DNA of 64,000 nt, taken from positions 84,517 through 148,516 of the forward strand of contig NZ_JACHFL010000013.1 in the NCBI RefSeq assembly GCF_014201875.1, written 5' to 3'. Both the position numbers and the translations under genes were made by a program. The stretch comes from Deinococcus humi (lineage in GTDB: Bacteria > Deinococcota > Deinococci > Deinococcales > Deinococcaceae). Positions within the stretch are counted from its first letter, which is position 1; every line of letters begins with the position of its first letter. This document shows positions 16,645 through 25,795 of this stretch, piece by piece. The notes below the pieces were generated by a model, which was not told the origin of the DNA, did not search any database, and saw only the letters and a program-made list of their open reading frames with translations.

Positions 16645-18501
16645 GTGGCAGACAACGATTCACCCGATTCTGTGGACTCTGCCGTCCACATGGCGACCAT
16701 GACGGCGGGACTGCACCAGCTGCCGGTGAAGATGCTGGGCGATCTGATCTCGCCGCGCGCGCTGGAACGAATCTTGCAGGACGCTGCCACATCGCGCGGC
16801 GTCACGCCGGGCGGCATGGACCCGCAGACCCTGGAAGACATTCTCAAGCGCGAGGTCTTCAAGCGGTTGCAGCTCAGCGTTCCCGCGCCGCTGGCCAAGC
16901 GCCGCGTGTCCGAGGTGCTGACCGAACTGTCGCGGAGCACCCAGGAGCGTGCGCCCCTCAACGATGCCGCGCTGGACGGTCTGGAAGAACACGCGCGCCG
17001 CTTCACGCTGTACTTCGACTGGCCGGAGACCCAGCGCCTGCGCGGTGTCCTGGGTGTGGCCCGCCAGGAGCAGGAGGCAGGCCGCGACATTGCCGCCCTG
17101 GTCCAGGAGGGCCGTGACCTGACCGCGCAGATGGACCGCCGGCTGCAGGAGGGGCTGGTGGTGCAGGCCCAGGATCTGGCCGAGCTGCGCGCCATCTTCA
17201 CGCGAGTCCAGGGCCTGGGCAGCCGCGAGGTGCGCCGTCTGGACACCCTGATCGCTCAGATCGACGAGGCCCAGACGCAGGGAACGCTGGTGCCCAGCGA
17301 GGTGGACCGCGCCCGCGCCCTGACCTACACCCTTCGCAAGCTGCTGGAGTCCTCGGTGGTGCAGGGCCTGGGAGGTGGGGACAGCGCCGAGGGTGCGCAG
17401 GCCCGCGTGCTGGAGCTGGAGCGTGAGCATGCCCTGCAGACCATCAGCGCCGCCGAACAGGAATTTGCCGCGCTGCTGCTGGTACGCCCTGAATTGCGCG
17501 AACAGCTTGAAACGTTGCGCGGGGACTCCGCGCAGCGTCCGCTCACGGCTCAGGCTCTGGAGAGCTGGACCGGGACCCTGCGGGCCGTGCTGGCCGAGGT
17601 CCTGAACGAACAGCGGGCTGAACTGTCCAGCCTGGAGCGCGACCTATCGGGCCAGCCTGCGGGCGCAGGAGTGCGCGTGTCGCTGGACGCCGCCCGCCAT
17701 CTGCTGGACGGTGGCACCCTGGCCACCGACGAGCTGCGCGCTCTGGGCACCGCGCGCGGCGCGCTACAGGCCAGCCCCGACGGCGCGGGTCTCAGCGGTG
17801 AGGCGGGGCTACACGCGGGCCGCGAGCTATTGGACATCGAACGCACCGCCCGCGATCTGCCGGGCGCCGCCGCAGAGCTGGCCCCGCTGCTTGCGGCGGC
17901 CCAGACGGCCCTCGCGCAGGGGCGGCCGGTGGACCTGGACGCGTTGTGGGGGGTCTTGGAACGGCACATGGGCGCGGCCGCCCAGGAGCGCGAGAGTTTC
18001 GATGACCGTGCCGACCGGATCGTGGCCGAGTACGACGCGGTGCGTGGTCTGGCAGGCGAGACCACCCAGCGTCTGGGCCGCCTGGCCGACACCCTGCGCG
18101 CCCAGCGCCGGCTGGGGCCGATGAGCGCCACGGCGCGTGCCCGTTACGCCCAGACGCTGAACGACGCCGAGACCCTGCTCGCCGAAGCCCAGGCCGAGTA
18201 CCGTGCCGCCCAGGAGGTCACGGCCACCTTCGGCAACGACGCCCTGAGCGGCCTGCTGGGTGTCTTCGAGTTTGGCGCCCTGGAGGAAGAGGAGCCCACG
18301 CCCGCTGCCGAGGTCTGGACCTTGCAGGGCTGCATGCTCCTCAGCGGTCCTAAAGATGAGATCACGGTGCCGCTGACCAACCTGATCACGCTGGCCGAGG
18401 ATATGAGCGTCACCGAGCTGACCATGCACAGCGCCGGATACCATTGGAAAGCGCAGCAGGACGCCCAGGGCTTGTGGCAGGTGACCCGCACGCGGCGCTA
18501 G
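16645..18501 (+). CDS. Large helical coiled-coil protein, function unknown
   Basis: The 618-aa soluble protein is almost entirely helical with heptad-like Leu/Glu/Arg patterns (about 130-520) and no signal peptide or membrane helix. The last 70 residues (V-W-T-L-Q-G-C-M-L-L-S-G onward) look like a small beta-rich domain. The first in-frame start after a stop is GTG 16645, without a clear ribosome-binding site; ATG 16690 is an alternative. It follows the exported membrane protein gene and precedes tsaE. No family is recognised; a scaffold role is an inference from composition. Confidence 0.75.
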   Translation: MADNDSPDSVDSAVHMATMTAGLHQLPVKMLGDLISPRALERILQDAATSRGVTPGGMDPQTLEDILKREVFKRLQLSVPAPLAKRRVSEVLTELSRSTQERAPLNDAALDGLEEHARRFTLYFDWPETQRLRGVLGVARQEQEAGRDIAALVQEGRDLTAQMDRRLQEGLVVQAQDLAELRAIFTRVQGLGSREVRRLDTLIAQIDEAQTQGTLVPSEVDRARALTYTLRKLLESSVVQGLGGGDSAEGAQARVLELEREHALQTISAAEQEFAALLLVRPELREQLETLRGDSAQRPLTAQALESWTGTLRAVLAEVLNEQRAELSSLERDLSGQPAGAGVRVSLDAARHLLDGGTLATDELRALGTARGALQASPDGAGLSGEAGLHAGRELLDIERTARDLPGAAAELAPLLAAAQTALAQGRPVDLDALWGVLERHMGAAAQERESFDDRADRIVAEYDAVRGLAGETTQRLGRLADTLRAQRRLGPMSATARARYAQTLNDAETLLAEAQAEYRAAQEVTATFGNDALSGLLGVFEFGALEEEEPTPAAEVWTLQGCMLLSGPKDEITVPLTNLITLAEDMSVTELTMHSAGYHWKAQQDAQGLWQVTRTRR

Positions 18502-18512
18502 CATCAGCGGCG

Positions 18513-18971
18513 ATGTCTGCTTTTCCGGTTGATCCTGGCCTCCTCGAACCTGGTGGCTCCCGCCAGCTGCGTGGCCCTGAGGAGCAGCGGCGCTTTGGCG
18601 CGTCCCTCGCCACGGCGCTGCCTCCTGCCGCGGTCCTCTTTCTGGAAGGTGAGCTGGGAGCAGGAAAGACCACGCTGACCGCTGGACTGATCGGCGCGCT
18701 GGGCTTCGTGGAAGCCGTCACCAGCCCCACCTACGCCCTGATTCACGCCTATCCCACCCCGGCGGGCCGCGCGCTGCACGTGGATGCCTACCGCGTGCGC
18801 GACGTTCAGGAACTGTACGAACTCGACCTTGAGGATCTGATTGCGGGGAGCCGCCTGAGCGTTATCGAGTGGGGCGAGCGTCTGTACGACGATTATCCTG
18901 ACGCGCCGATCCTGCGGCTGGAGCATCTGGACGGAGAAGAAGACGTGCGGCGGGTCACACGGCTGCGCTGA
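18513..18971 (+). CDS. tsaE: tRNA threonylcarbamoyladenosine biosynthesis ATPase TsaE
   Basis: The 152-aa protein has the Walker A motif G46-E-L-G-A-G-K52-T, then T-S-P-T-Y-A-L-I (70-77), H-V-D-A-Y-R (89-94) and V-I-E-W-G-E-R, all diagnostic of TsaE/YjeE. It works with TsaB and TsaD to make the t6A modification at position 37 of ANN-decoding tRNAs. The length is normal. It lies 11 bases after the coiled-coil gene and is probably cotranscribed, although the two need not be functionally linked. Confidence 0.95.
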   Translation: MSAFPVDPGLLEPGGSRQLRGPEEQRRFGASLATALPPAAVLFLEGELGAGKTTLTAGLIGALGFVEAVTSPTYALIHAYPTPAGRALHVDAYRVRDVQELYELDLEDLIAGSRLSVIEWGERLYDDYPDAPILRLEHLDGEEDVRRVTRLR

Positions 18972-18976
18972 GGGGT

Positions 18977-19279
18977 TCAAATCACGTCCGTCTGCGTTCC
19001 CACTTCCCAGGCTATGATACTCAGATCGGTCACGCCCATACCGTGTACGGCGGCCACGGCCTCGCCCACGGCAGGCTGCGCCAGATGCGCTTCCATGTCT
19101 GCCAGGCTGGCCCATTGCTCGGTGATGATGAAGTGGCCTGGCAGTTCCAGATCCTCGGACACCAGATACAGCTGGCAGCCAGCTTCCTGTCGGGTGGCCT
19201 GAGCGATCTGGCGCAGCAACTGGCGAATGGCGTCGGCGTGGGCCACCGGAGCGGTCAGGGTTCCGTGGGACAGGATCAT
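18977..19279 (-). CDS. Antibiotic-biosynthesis-monooxygenase-fold protein
   Basis: The 100-aa protein has the dimeric alpha-beta ABM fold pattern, with E-A-G-C-x-x-Y (about 32-38), E-Q-W-A-S-L-A-D-M-E-A-H (about 54-65) and a C-terminal strand. Members include quinol monooxygenases (YgiN) and heme-degrading proteins. The substrate is not visible here. The ATG follows GGAG on the minus strand. It faces tsaE tail to tail with 5 bases between them. Confidence 0.82.
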   Translation of the reverse strand: MILSHGTLTAPVAHADAIRQLLRQIAQATRQEAGCQLYLVSEDLELPGHFIITEQWASLADMEAHLAQPAVGEAVAAVHGMGVTDLSIIAWEVGTQTDVI

Positions 19280-19406
19280 GGAGAGTTCTCCTTCGACGGT
19301 GGACGTGGCGGCGCCAGCGGGGAGGTCGATTGCATTGTGGACCCCTCGCCGGGCCAGGCTGGATGGGGATGGGAGACTCAGGCTAGCACCGAGAATCGGG
19401 CCAAGT

Positions 19407-19447
19407 GGTCTGAATGCAGACGGTTGTGTTGATAAGAGATTCAGACC
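19407..19447. repeat. 9-bp inverted repeat between homoserine dehydrogenase and the ABM gene
   Basis: GGTCTGAAT (19407-19415) is the exact inverse of ATTCAGACC (19439-19447) with a 23-base spacer. It could be an operator for the ABM gene; there is no T-tract to make it a terminator. Confidence 0.4.
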
Positions 19448-19462
19448 GTTGTCAGCAGCTCC

Positions 19463-20425
19463 TCAGTGCAGCGGTACGTGCCCCGGAAAGCCAATTACCC
19501 AGTCCAGGAGGTCACCCACCATTGCGCTGGCCGTGATCATGCCGCCCGCGCCCCCGCCGGCAAAAACGAGCGTGCCGCATTCCTCGCCCTCGTAGACCAG
19601 GGCGTTGCGGCCTGTGCCGGCCGTGCACAGCGGATGGGTGTCCGGCAGCCGCTGCGGCGCGACGGTGGCTTTCCAGCCGTCCCCCTGCCGCTGCAGTTCG
19701 GCCACCAGCTTGATGCATTCGCCGGCGGCGCGGGCATCCTGAATGTCCTGCTGAGTGATGTGCTCGATGCCCTGCACCGCGACGGCGCTGTACGGAAAGT
19801 TACCGTCGGCGCAGAAGCGGGCCAGCACCGCCAGCTTGTGTGCGGTGTCGAAGCCGCCGACATCCAGGGTGGGCGGTGTCTCGGCGTAGCCCAGCGCCTG
19901 CGCCTCGGCCAGCGCGGCGGCGTACTCCCTGCCCGCCTCCATCTGGCTCAGGATATACAGGCATGTGCCGTTCAGCACCGCTTGCAGCCGGGTAAAAGTG
20001 CTGGCCCGCAGAACGGTGCTCATCGGGCCGATCACCGGGGTCCCTGCCATCACGCTGGCCTCGTAATACAGACTTCCGGCTAGAGCGTAATCGCGTAACA
20101 CGTCCCAGCGCTCGGCCAGCAGCGCCTTGTTGGCGGTGATCACCGGGCGGCCCGAGCGCAGGTACGGCAGCAGCATGGCCAGCGGACGGTCCACACCGCC
20201 CATCGCCTCGATGACCACGCCGCATTCCTGCAGAAAGCCGGGATCGGTGGTCACGCGCGTCCCGGGCGGCACATCGCGGACCTTGTTCACATCGCGCACC
20301 AGCACGCCGGACACTTCGATCTTCACACCCAGGTCGCTGAACACGCTCTCCCGCCGTGCGATCAGGTTCAGCACGTCCTGGCCGACGGTGCCGCTGCCCA
20401 GGACGCCCACAGTCACAGTTCTCAT
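19463..20425 (-). CDS. hom: Homoserine dehydrogenase (short form)
   Basis: The 320-aa protein has the NAD(P)-binding loop G-V-L-G-S-G-T-V-G (8-16), I-T-A-N-K-A-L-L-A (about 117-125) and the catalytic region [13 protein letters not shown] with its conserved Asp and Lys. It reduces aspartate semialdehyde to homoserine for threonine and methionine synthesis. It lacks the C-terminal ACT domain of longer homologues, so allosteric threonine feedback through that domain is absent. The start at ATG 20425 gives an N-terminus directly at the first beta strand. It is divergent from prfA. Confidence 0.93.
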   Translation of the reverse strand: MRTVTVGVLGSGTVGQDVLNLIARRESVFSDLGVKIEVSGVLVRDVNKVRDVPPGTRVTTDPGFLQECGVVIEAMGGVDRPLAMLLPYLRSGRPVITANKALLAERWDVLRDYALAGSLYYEASVMAGTPVIGPMSTVLRASTFTRLQAVLNGTCLYILSQMEAGREYAAALAEAQALGYAETPPTLDVGGFDTAHKLAVLARFCADGNFPYSAVAVQGIEHITQQDIQDARAAGECIKLVAELQRQGDGWKATVAPQRLPDTHPLCTAGTGRNALVYEGEECGTLVFAGGGAGGMITASAMVGDLLDWVIGFPGHVPLH

Positions 20426-20536
20426 GGCCTTCACCTTAACGCGGGTGGCTGGACGCGGGCCGGGCCGGGTTAGGTGTGGGGCAGCGCAGCAGGACAGGGT
20501 GTGACCCTGCTCCAAGTCGTCTAGCCGGAGGGACGC

Positions 20537-20548
20537 TAGACTGACCAC
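20537..20548 (+). promoter_or_regulatory. -10 box of the prfA leader ORF
   Basis: TAGACT (20537-20542) ends 6 bases before ATG 20549, the same spacing as at the arsR and MarR genes. A leaderless transcript starting at the small leader ORF is therefore likely. No clear -35 box is present. Confidence 0.45.
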
Positions 20549-20644
20549 ATGCTACCTGTGTCAAAAGTCTCCCCGCCGGCGGCCTCTCCGTCGGTTGAGG
20601 GTCCGCCGCGCCTCCCTGCGCCGTGGGCCGTGTATGAGTCGTGA
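20549..20644 (+). CDS. Possible 31-codon leader ORF of prfA
   Basis: A Pro/Ser-rich 31-codon frame starts at ATG 20549, 6 bases after a TAGACT -10 box. Its TGA overlaps the prfA GTG start (GTGA at 20641-20644). It contains several Pro pairs (S-P-P-A, G-P-P-R) that could slow ribosomes. It would couple prfA translation to its own termination at UGA, a codon read by RF2 and not RF1. Whether it is translated is not known. Confidence 0.45.
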   Translation: MLPVSKVSPPAASPSVEGPPRLPAPWAVYES

Positions 20645-21759
20645 GCTCGCGTCTTCAGGAACTCCAGGCCGAATTCGGGCTGGTGGAGCGCCGTCTGGGT
20701 GACCCGGCGGCGCTGGCGGACGGGCGCGAATACGGCAAGCTGACCCGACGCCACCGCGAACTGTTGCCCCTGGTGACGCTGCTGCGCGAGCGTGACGGCC
20801 TGCAGAGCGATCTGGTGGGGGCGCGCGAACTGCTCTCCGACCCCGACATGAAAGAGTTGGCGGCGGGAGAGGTCGAAACCATCGAAACCCGCCTGGGCGA
20901 GATCGAGGCCGAGCTGGAAGTCCTGCTTCTGCCCACCGATCCCGACGACGCCAAGGACGTGATTCTGGAATTGCGAGCCGGCGCGGGCGGGGCGGAGGCC
21001 GGGCTGTTCGTGACCGATCTGCTGCGAATGTACGTCCGTTACGCCGAGGGGATGAACCTCAAACTGAATGTACTGGACGCCAACGAGAGCGATCTGGGCG
21101 GCGCGAGCAAAGTTGTGGCGGAAGTGACCGGTGACGGCGCTTTCCGCGCCTTTAAATGGGAGAGGGGCGTCCACCGCGTCCAGCGCGTGCCCGCCACCGA
21201 ATCGGCGGGGCGCATCCACACCAGTACCGTGACCGTGGCCGTGCTGCCCGAGGCCGAGCAGGACGAGGTTCATCTGGACCTGTCGGAAGTCCGTATCGAC
21301 GTGTTCCGCTCACAGGGTGCGGGCGGGCAGGGCGTGAACACCACCGACTCCGCCGTGCGGGCGGTGTACCGCGCCGGAACCCCGGACGAGATCATGGTGG
21401 TCTGTCAGGATGGGAGATCGCAGATCAAGAACCGCGAGAAGGCGCTGGTGGTGCTGGCCTCGCGTCTGGCTGAGCGCGAACGCGCCTCCCGCGACGAGCA
21501 GGAGCGCAGCGAACGCGCCTCGCAGGTGGGCAGCGGCGACCGCAGCGAGAAGATCCGCACCTACAACTACCCGCAAAACCGCGTGACCGATCACCGGCTG
21601 GAGGGCGACGACAAGAACCACCCGCTGGACAGCGTGATCAACGGCGCGCTGACGCCGGTGGTGGCGGGGCTGGCCCGTGCCGAGAAGGAACGGCAGTTGC
21701 TGGCGATGGCAGACCAGGATGGGGGCCCAGCTCGAAGTGGACAGTATGGCGCGGCGTGA
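20641..21759 (+). CDS. prfA: Peptide chain release factor 1
   Basis: The 372-aa protein carries the RF1 anticodon-like tripeptide P-A-T (184-186, in [10 protein letters not shown]) and the G-G-Q motif (228-230) that triggers peptidyl-tRNA hydrolysis. It terminates translation at UAA and UAG. The GTG at 20641 gives the usual short N-terminus and overlaps a small upstream ORF by 4 bases. It has no visible ribosome-binding site, which supports coupling. Its 3' end overlaps the Nudix gene. Confidence 0.96.
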   Translation: MSSRLQELQAEFGLVERRLGDPAALADGREYGKLTRRHRELLPLVTLLRERDGLQSDLVGARELLSDPDMKELAAGEVETIETRLGEIEAELEVLLLPTDPDDAKDVILELRAGAGGAEAGLFVTDLLRMYVRYAEGMNLKLNVLDANESDLGGASKVVAEVTGDGAFRAFKWERGVHRVQRVPATESAGRIHTSTVTVAVLPEAEQDEVHLDLSEVRIDVFRSQGAGGQGVNTTDSAVRAVYRAGTPDEIMVVCQDGRSQIKNREKALVVLASRLAERERASRDEQERSERASQVGSGDRSEKIRTYNYPQNRVTDHRLEGDDKNHPLDSVINGALTPVVAGLARAEKERQLLAMADQDGGPARSGQYGAA

Positions 21760-22240
21760 CCTTCTGGTGGCGGCGGGCATTCTGCGGGACCGCTTCGGGC
21801 GGGTGCTGCTGGTGGGCAACGACTGGCAGGGCCATGGGCGCGTGCGCCACACACTGCCCGGCGGCGTCGTGGAGAACGGCGAAACGCTGCCTGAAGCCCT
21901 GTACCGCGAGATTTTCGAGGAAACCGGTCTCAAACTGACTGGCATTCTCCATATGGCCTACACCGTGCACATTGAGGACGAGCGCCGGGGTGAGCGCGCC
22001 ATTGCCGTCGCCTTTGAGGCCACCTGGGACGGATTGCTCAATCCCGCCGATCCGGACGGCTTTATCGTCGAGGCCCGCTTCTGCACCCCCGAGGAGGCGC
22101 TGGAGAAGCTGGAATCCCCGCCCATGCGCGAGCCCCTCAGCGACTTCCTGAAGACCGGGGAGCCGGGGCGCTTCTACGCCTTCAAGGGCTGGGACGGACG
22201 CGGCGGCCTGCGGATTCCCGCCTTGAAACCCCGTTCGTGA
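21746..22240 (+). CDS. Nudix hydrolase
   Basis: The 164-aa protein contains a full Nudix box, [13 protein letters not shown] then R-E-I-F-E-E-T-G-L (about 40-62). It therefore probably hydrolyses a nucleoside diphosphate linked to another group, using Mg2+. Deinococci carry many Nudix enzymes, and the substrate is not readable. The start at ATG 21746 lies inside the prfA 3' end; ATG 21719 is an in-frame alternative. The stop overlaps the next gene (GTGA). Confidence 0.9.
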   Translation: MARRDLLVAAGILRDRFGRVLLVGNDWQGHGRVRHTLPGGVVENGETLPEALYREIFEETGLKLTGILHMAYTVHIEDERRGERAIAVAFEATWDGLLNPADPDGFIVEARFCTPEEALEKLESPPMREPLSDFLKTGEPGRFYAFKGWDGRGGLRIPALKPRS

Positions 22241-22911
22241 AGGGTGAGGGGTTCGTTACCTCCTGGAGTGGAGGTAAGGACAGCGCCCTGGCTTTCTACC
22301 GCACCAGAAGGGCGGGAGGCGTGCCGCTGGCCATCGTTAATGTGCTGGACGAGACCGGGCAGCGTTCACGTTCCCACGGCCTGCGTCCGGAGATTCTAGA
22401 GGCTCAGGCGGCGGCGCTGGGCGTGCCGCTTCGCACGGCGAGGGCCTCCTGGGCCAGCTACGAGGCCGAGTTCACCACACTGTTGGCAGGTGCGGTGGTG
22501 GACGGTGCGACAGCCGCTGTCTTTGGAGATATTGACCTTGCTGCCCACCGGGACTGGGAGGAGAAGGTCTGCAGGGCGGCAGGGCTGCGCGCCAGTCTCC
22601 CATTGTGGCTTGAACCGCGCCGCGCCCTGGTGGACGAACTGTTGGGCCTGGGCTTCCGTGCCCTGATTGTGGCCGTCAAGGAAGACGCCCTGCCCGCACG
22701 GTTGCTGGGCAGGACGCTGGACGCCGGAGTGGTGGCCGAGATTGAGAGCTTGGGGGCTGACGCCTGCGGCGAGAACGGCGAGTATCACACCGTTCTGGTG
22801 GATGGCCCGGATTTTGCCAGGCCGCTTAATCTCGTTCCCGGCCCGGCAGGCATCCACCACACGGGTGAGGGGCCTTTCAGGGTAGCGACGCTGGATCTGG
22901 TGCTGGCCTGA
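22237..22911 (+). CDS. PP-loop ATP pyrophosphatase, diphthine-ammonia-ligase-like
   Basis: The 224-aa protein has the PP-loop S-G-G-K-D-S (11-16) and the later E-N-G-E-Y-H-T segment (about 184-190) of the Dph6/MJ0570 family. Eukaryotic Dph6 amidates diphthine on eEF2, but bacteria lack diphthamide, so this enzyme must act on something else, perhaps a nucleotide or tRNA substrate. The GTG start overlaps the Nudix stop. It forms a small unit with prfA and the Nudix gene. Confidence 0.88.
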   Translation: MKGEGFVTSWSGGKDSALAFYRTRRAGGVPLAIVNVLDETGQRSRSHGLRPEILEAQAAALGVPLRTARASWASYEAEFTTLLAGAVVDGATAAVFGDIDLAAHRDWEEKVCRAAGLRASLPLWLEPRRALVDELLGLGFRALIVAVKEDALPARLLGRTLDAGVVAEIESLGADACGENGEYHTVLVDGPDFARPLNLVPGPAGIHHTGEGPFRVATLDLVLA

Positions 22912-22935
22912 AGGGACGCGCAGCAGCGTGGGGCT

Positions 22936-23406
22936 TCAGTCGTAGTCCACCGACAGGACTTCAAACTTTGCCGTTCCCTTGGGCAGTTGCACGGTCACCG
23001 TATCGCCCTCACGTTTGCCCGCCAACGCCTGCCCGAAGGGGCTGGCATCGCTGACCCGGCCCTTGGGCACGTCCACCTCGTAGGTGCCCACCAACTCGAA
23101 CAGTCGCTCGTTGCCCTTCTCATCGCGCACCCGGATCTTCGCTCCCAGGCCCGCGCCCTTGCTGGCGTCGCCCTCGATGATCTCGGCGCGCTCCAGCTGG
23201 TTCTCGATCTCAGCGATGCGGGCCTCGTTCTCGCTCTGCTGCATGCGGGCCTCGTCGTAGGCGGCACTTTCGCGCAGGTCGCCGTCGGCGATGGCGATGC
23301 CCATGTACTCCGAAATCTGCTCGCGGCGCACGGTCTTCAGATGGTGCAGGGTTTCGGCCAGCTTGTCGTAACCGCGCTGGGTCATGGTGATGCGTTCCTG
23401 AGTCAT
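22936..23406 (-). CDS. greA: Transcription elongation factor GreA
   Basis: The 156-aa protein has an N-terminal antiparallel coiled coil (about 10-75, with L-R-E-S-A-A-Y-D-E-A at its tip) that enters the RNA polymerase secondary channel. The C-terminal FKBP-like domain has V-S-D-A-S-P-F-G-Q-A-L. It rescues backtracked polymerase by stimulating transcript cleavage. The D and E residues at the coiled-coil tip are present, so this is a true GreA rather than the Thermus-type inhibitor Gfh1. A TATACT -10 box lies 9 bases before ATG 23406. Confidence 0.95.
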   Translation of the reverse strand: MTQERITMTQRGYDKLAETLHHLKTVRREQISEYMGIAIADGDLRESAAYDEARMQQSENEARIAEIENQLERAEIIEGDASKGAGLGAKIRVRDEKGNERLFELVGTYEVDVPKGRVSDASPFGQALAGKREGDTVTVQLPKGTAKFEVLSVDYD

Positions 23407-23524
23407 AGAACTTCCAGTATACGGTGTTCCGTTCAAACCCTGTCATCGTGGGCCCGTGAAGGGCCAGTGTTTTGTGAAGGCCCCGTTCAGCGCTGGCGCA
23501 CTCCGCACGCCTAGGCTGCCAGAC

Positions 23525-23848
23525 ATGACCCGTTATGACGATGACCGCGAGATCAAGGGCGAGCTGCAAGAGGATGGCGCGGACGCTGGGATCCTACAGG
23601 ATAAGATGATCGCCGAGGACGTGTTAAGACAGGACACCAAGGCTGACCGCCGCAATCCCAACGACGAACCCGGTTTCATGGACGGCATCCGGGGTGACTG
23701 GGACGGCGAGATTCGTGAGGGGGACCCCAACAGCCTGACCGGCGGGGACCTGGGCGGTGAGGAACACGGTGGCGAGGGCGTGACCCGCAGCGGCGGCGTG
23801 GACGGTGGCCCGGCCCGCACTCATCCTCTGCCCGGCGACAAGAGCTGA
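23525..23848 (+). CDS. Acidic hypothetical protein, 107 aa
   Basis: The protein is strongly acidic and Gly-rich, with no cysteine, no membrane helix and low predicted order (segments such as G-G-D-L-G-G-E-E-H). I do not recognise the family. A TAGGCT -10 box ends 7 bases before the ATG, suggesting a leaderless gene. It stands alone between greA and a terminator, and its composition resembles small hydrophilic stress proteins. That functional hint is weak. Confidence 0.65.
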   Translation: MTRYDDDREIKGELQEDGADAGILQDKMIAEDVLRQDTKADRRNPNDEPGFMDGIRGDWDGEIREGDPNSLTGGDLGGEEHGGEGVTRSGGVDGGPARTHPLPGDKS

Positions 23849-23863
23849 GGCTCAGCGGAAAGC

Positions 23864-23898
23864 GGCGGCCCCAGGAGCTGTAGCGGGGCCGCCTCATT
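23864..23898 (+). terminator. Hairpin between convergent genes
   Basis: GGCGGCCCC (23864-23872) pairs with GGGGCCGCC (23885-23893), followed by TCATT. It lies between the acidic protein gene and the convergent HD-domain gene and may end transcription from either side. Confidence 0.6.
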
Positions 23899-23901
23899 CG
23901 T

Positions 23902-25005
23902 TTAGCGCCGTTCCACCCCAGTGTCCAGCGCTGCCGCCATCGCCTCCTGCGCGCGTTGCTGGCGGTCGTCAACTTCCACCGCCACCCGCTGACCACTTTC
24001 CAGGTCCATCACGAAATGATCCCCTTCCAGCCGAACCCGCGACAGGATCTGCTCTTCACCTTCGGGACGGGTGGCGGCCCGTAGTTCTACATAGCGGCGC
24101 ATCGGAGTGCGGATCACCTTGGGCGCCAGGATCTCTTCCACCTGAAAGATGCCGCCTGAATTGTTCATGGTCACGTTGATCAGGACTGGAGTGTTGCGGC
24201 CCCGTTCGATCACCACCTCATCAACGGCCAGCGCGCTGATTGAGTGGATGTCCACGCTGCCCAGTGAGAAGGCCTTGCGCCCTCGTCCCTTGGTGATGTC
24301 GGTGCCGTCGGCCACGGCAGTGATGCCGCCTTCCAGAGTCAGCGGTGGTGGATTCAGGTCGTGACAGTTGATTGAGCTCAGGATGAACGAACGCACCTTG
24401 GCCCGCTTGAAGGCATCAGGGTACAGCGGTCCCATGATCCGCTCCAGAATCGGCAGCGCCAGGGCGACGCCGTGCTGCTCGTGTGAGACCCGGTGGATCT
24501 GGTTGCCGATGTCATGCAGCATGGTTCCTAGGATCACGGCCAGATACACGTCATCGGCGTCGCCCACCCCCGAATCCATGATGTCGGGTTTGACCCCGCC
24601 CTCCAGCAACAGCTCGGTGATGGCGAGGCTGGCGGCCCCGGTGATAAAGGAATGGACCCGCCCGTGGTCGTTGTAGCCTAACTTCCGCATGGTGATGTAG
24701 TTCGCCATATCCCAGTGGGCCAGCGCCTCGGGGTCGCTGGCCAGGGCCGTGTAGGCGGCCAGCGCACGCGGAAAGTCTTTCAGGTCCGCCCGGATGGCGG
24801 CGTCGGCCTCCGCGATCAGCTTGGAGCGCGGCGTGGTGAACTCGACGACACGGCCACTGGGGTCCTTGGGGTTGGCTTCAGTAGTCAGCGTCGGCTCGGC
24901 CTGTACGCCCTCTACGTCCTGCACGGTGCCCGCCTGCACACTTAATTTGAACTTCTGATCGGCCCGCCGCGAGAGTTTCTGGTCGAGGCGCGTGGCGTCA
25001 CTCAC
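23902..25005 (-). CDS. HD-domain phosphohydrolase
   Basis: The 367-aa protein has an HD domain in its middle: G-R-V-H-S-F (about 125), M-L-H-D-I-G-N-Q-I-H (about 172-181), H-E-Q-H (about 186) and a conserved later D. It belongs to the metal-dependent phosphohydrolase superfamily that includes ppGpp and nucleotide hydrolases; the substrate is unknown. The N-terminal 60 residues and C-terminal 100 residues are outside the HD core and unassigned. The start overlaps the enoyl-CoA hydratase stop by 8 bases on the same strand. Confidence 0.85.
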   Translation of the reverse strand: MSDATRLDQKLSRRADQKFKLSVQAGTVQDVEGVQAEPTLTTEANPKDPSGRVVEFTTPRSKLIAEADAAIRADLKDFPRALAAYTALASDPEALAHWDMANYITMRKLGYNDHGRVHSFITGAASLAITELLLEGGVKPDIMDSGVGDADDVYLAVILGTMLHDIGNQIHRVSHEQHGVALALPILERIMGPLYPDAFKRAKVRSFILSSINCHDLNPPPLTLEGGITAVADGTDITKGRGRKAFSLGSVDIHSISALAVDEVVIERGRNTPVLINVTMNNSGGIFQVEEILAPKVIRTPMRRYVELRAATRPEGEEQILSRVRLEGDHFVMDLESGQRVAVEVDDRQQRAQEAMAAALDTGVERR

Positions 25006-25795
25006 CCTGAAAATCTGCCCGGCGCTTGTTCAGGAAAGCGTCCACCCCCTCACCAAAATCCTTGGTGGCGACCAGCAGTCCGAACAGGTCTGCCTCGACC
25101 TCCAGCCCGGCGTCCAGCGTGGTGTCCAGGCCCCGGCGCACCGCTTCCTTGACCAGCGACAGAGCAATCGGGGCGTTCTTCAAGATGGATTCGGCCACCT
25201 CGCGCGACTTGCTCAGGACATCGTCGGCCACGTAATTGACCAGGCCCATGCTCAGGGCTTCCTCAGCCCCGACCTGACGGGCAGTGAGCATCAGGTCCAG
25301 CGCGCGGCCTGCCCCGATCAGGCGCGATAGACGTTGTGTGCCGCCGAAACCCGGCAGCAGGCCCAGCGTCACCTCTGGCAGGCCTAGCTTTGCGCGCGTG
25401 GACGCGACACGGATGTCGCAGGCCAGGGCCAACTCCAGCCCGCCACCCAGCGCAAAGCCGTTGATGGCTGCGATCACCGGGATGGGCAGCGTGGCGATCC
25501 TGTGCATGACATCCTGCCCAGCCAGCGATAGTTCGCGGCCTGCATACACGCCATCCAAGGTCTTGAACTCGGTGATGTCCGCCCCCGCGACGAACGCCCG
25601 GTCCCCGCCCCCGGTAATGATCAGCGCGCCCACCTCGGCGTCCTCGACGATCACGTCCACTGCTGCACTGATCTCGCCCAGGGTCTCGGCATTCAGCGCG
25701 TTCAGCGCTTTGGGGCGATTGACCGTCAGAACCGCAAGAGGGCCGTGGCGATCAATCTGCACATTCTCAAATTCCAGCTCGTCCAGTTGCGTCAT
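24998..25795 (-). CDS. Enoyl-CoA hydratase/isomerase
   Basis: The 265-aa crotonase-fold protein has A-G-A-D-I-T-E-F (oxyanion hole region), A-I-N-G-F-A-L-G-G-G-L-E-L-A and L-P-E-V-T-L-G-L-L-P-G-F-G-G. Both catalytic Glu positions of hydratases are present. It probably hydrates trans-2-enoyl-CoA in beta-oxidation. ATG 25795 is chosen because the added N-terminal residues of a longer frame are not conserved in the family. It is transcribed with the HD gene; no other fatty-acid gene is adjacent, but acyl-CoA dehydrogenases lie at 48539 and 58596. Confidence 0.92.
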   Translation of the reverse strand: MTQLDELEFENVQIDRHGPLAVLTVNRPKALNALNAETLGEISAAVDVIVEDAEVGALIITGGGDRAFVAGADITEFKTLDGVYAGRELSLAGQDVMHRIATLPIPVIAAINGFALGGGLELALACDIRVASTRAKLGLPEVTLGLLPGFGGTQRLSRLIGAGRALDLMLTARQVGAEEALSMGLVNYVADDVLSKSREVAESILKNAPIALSLVKEAVRRGLDTTLDAGLEVEADLFGLLVATKDFGEGVDAFLNKRRADFQGE

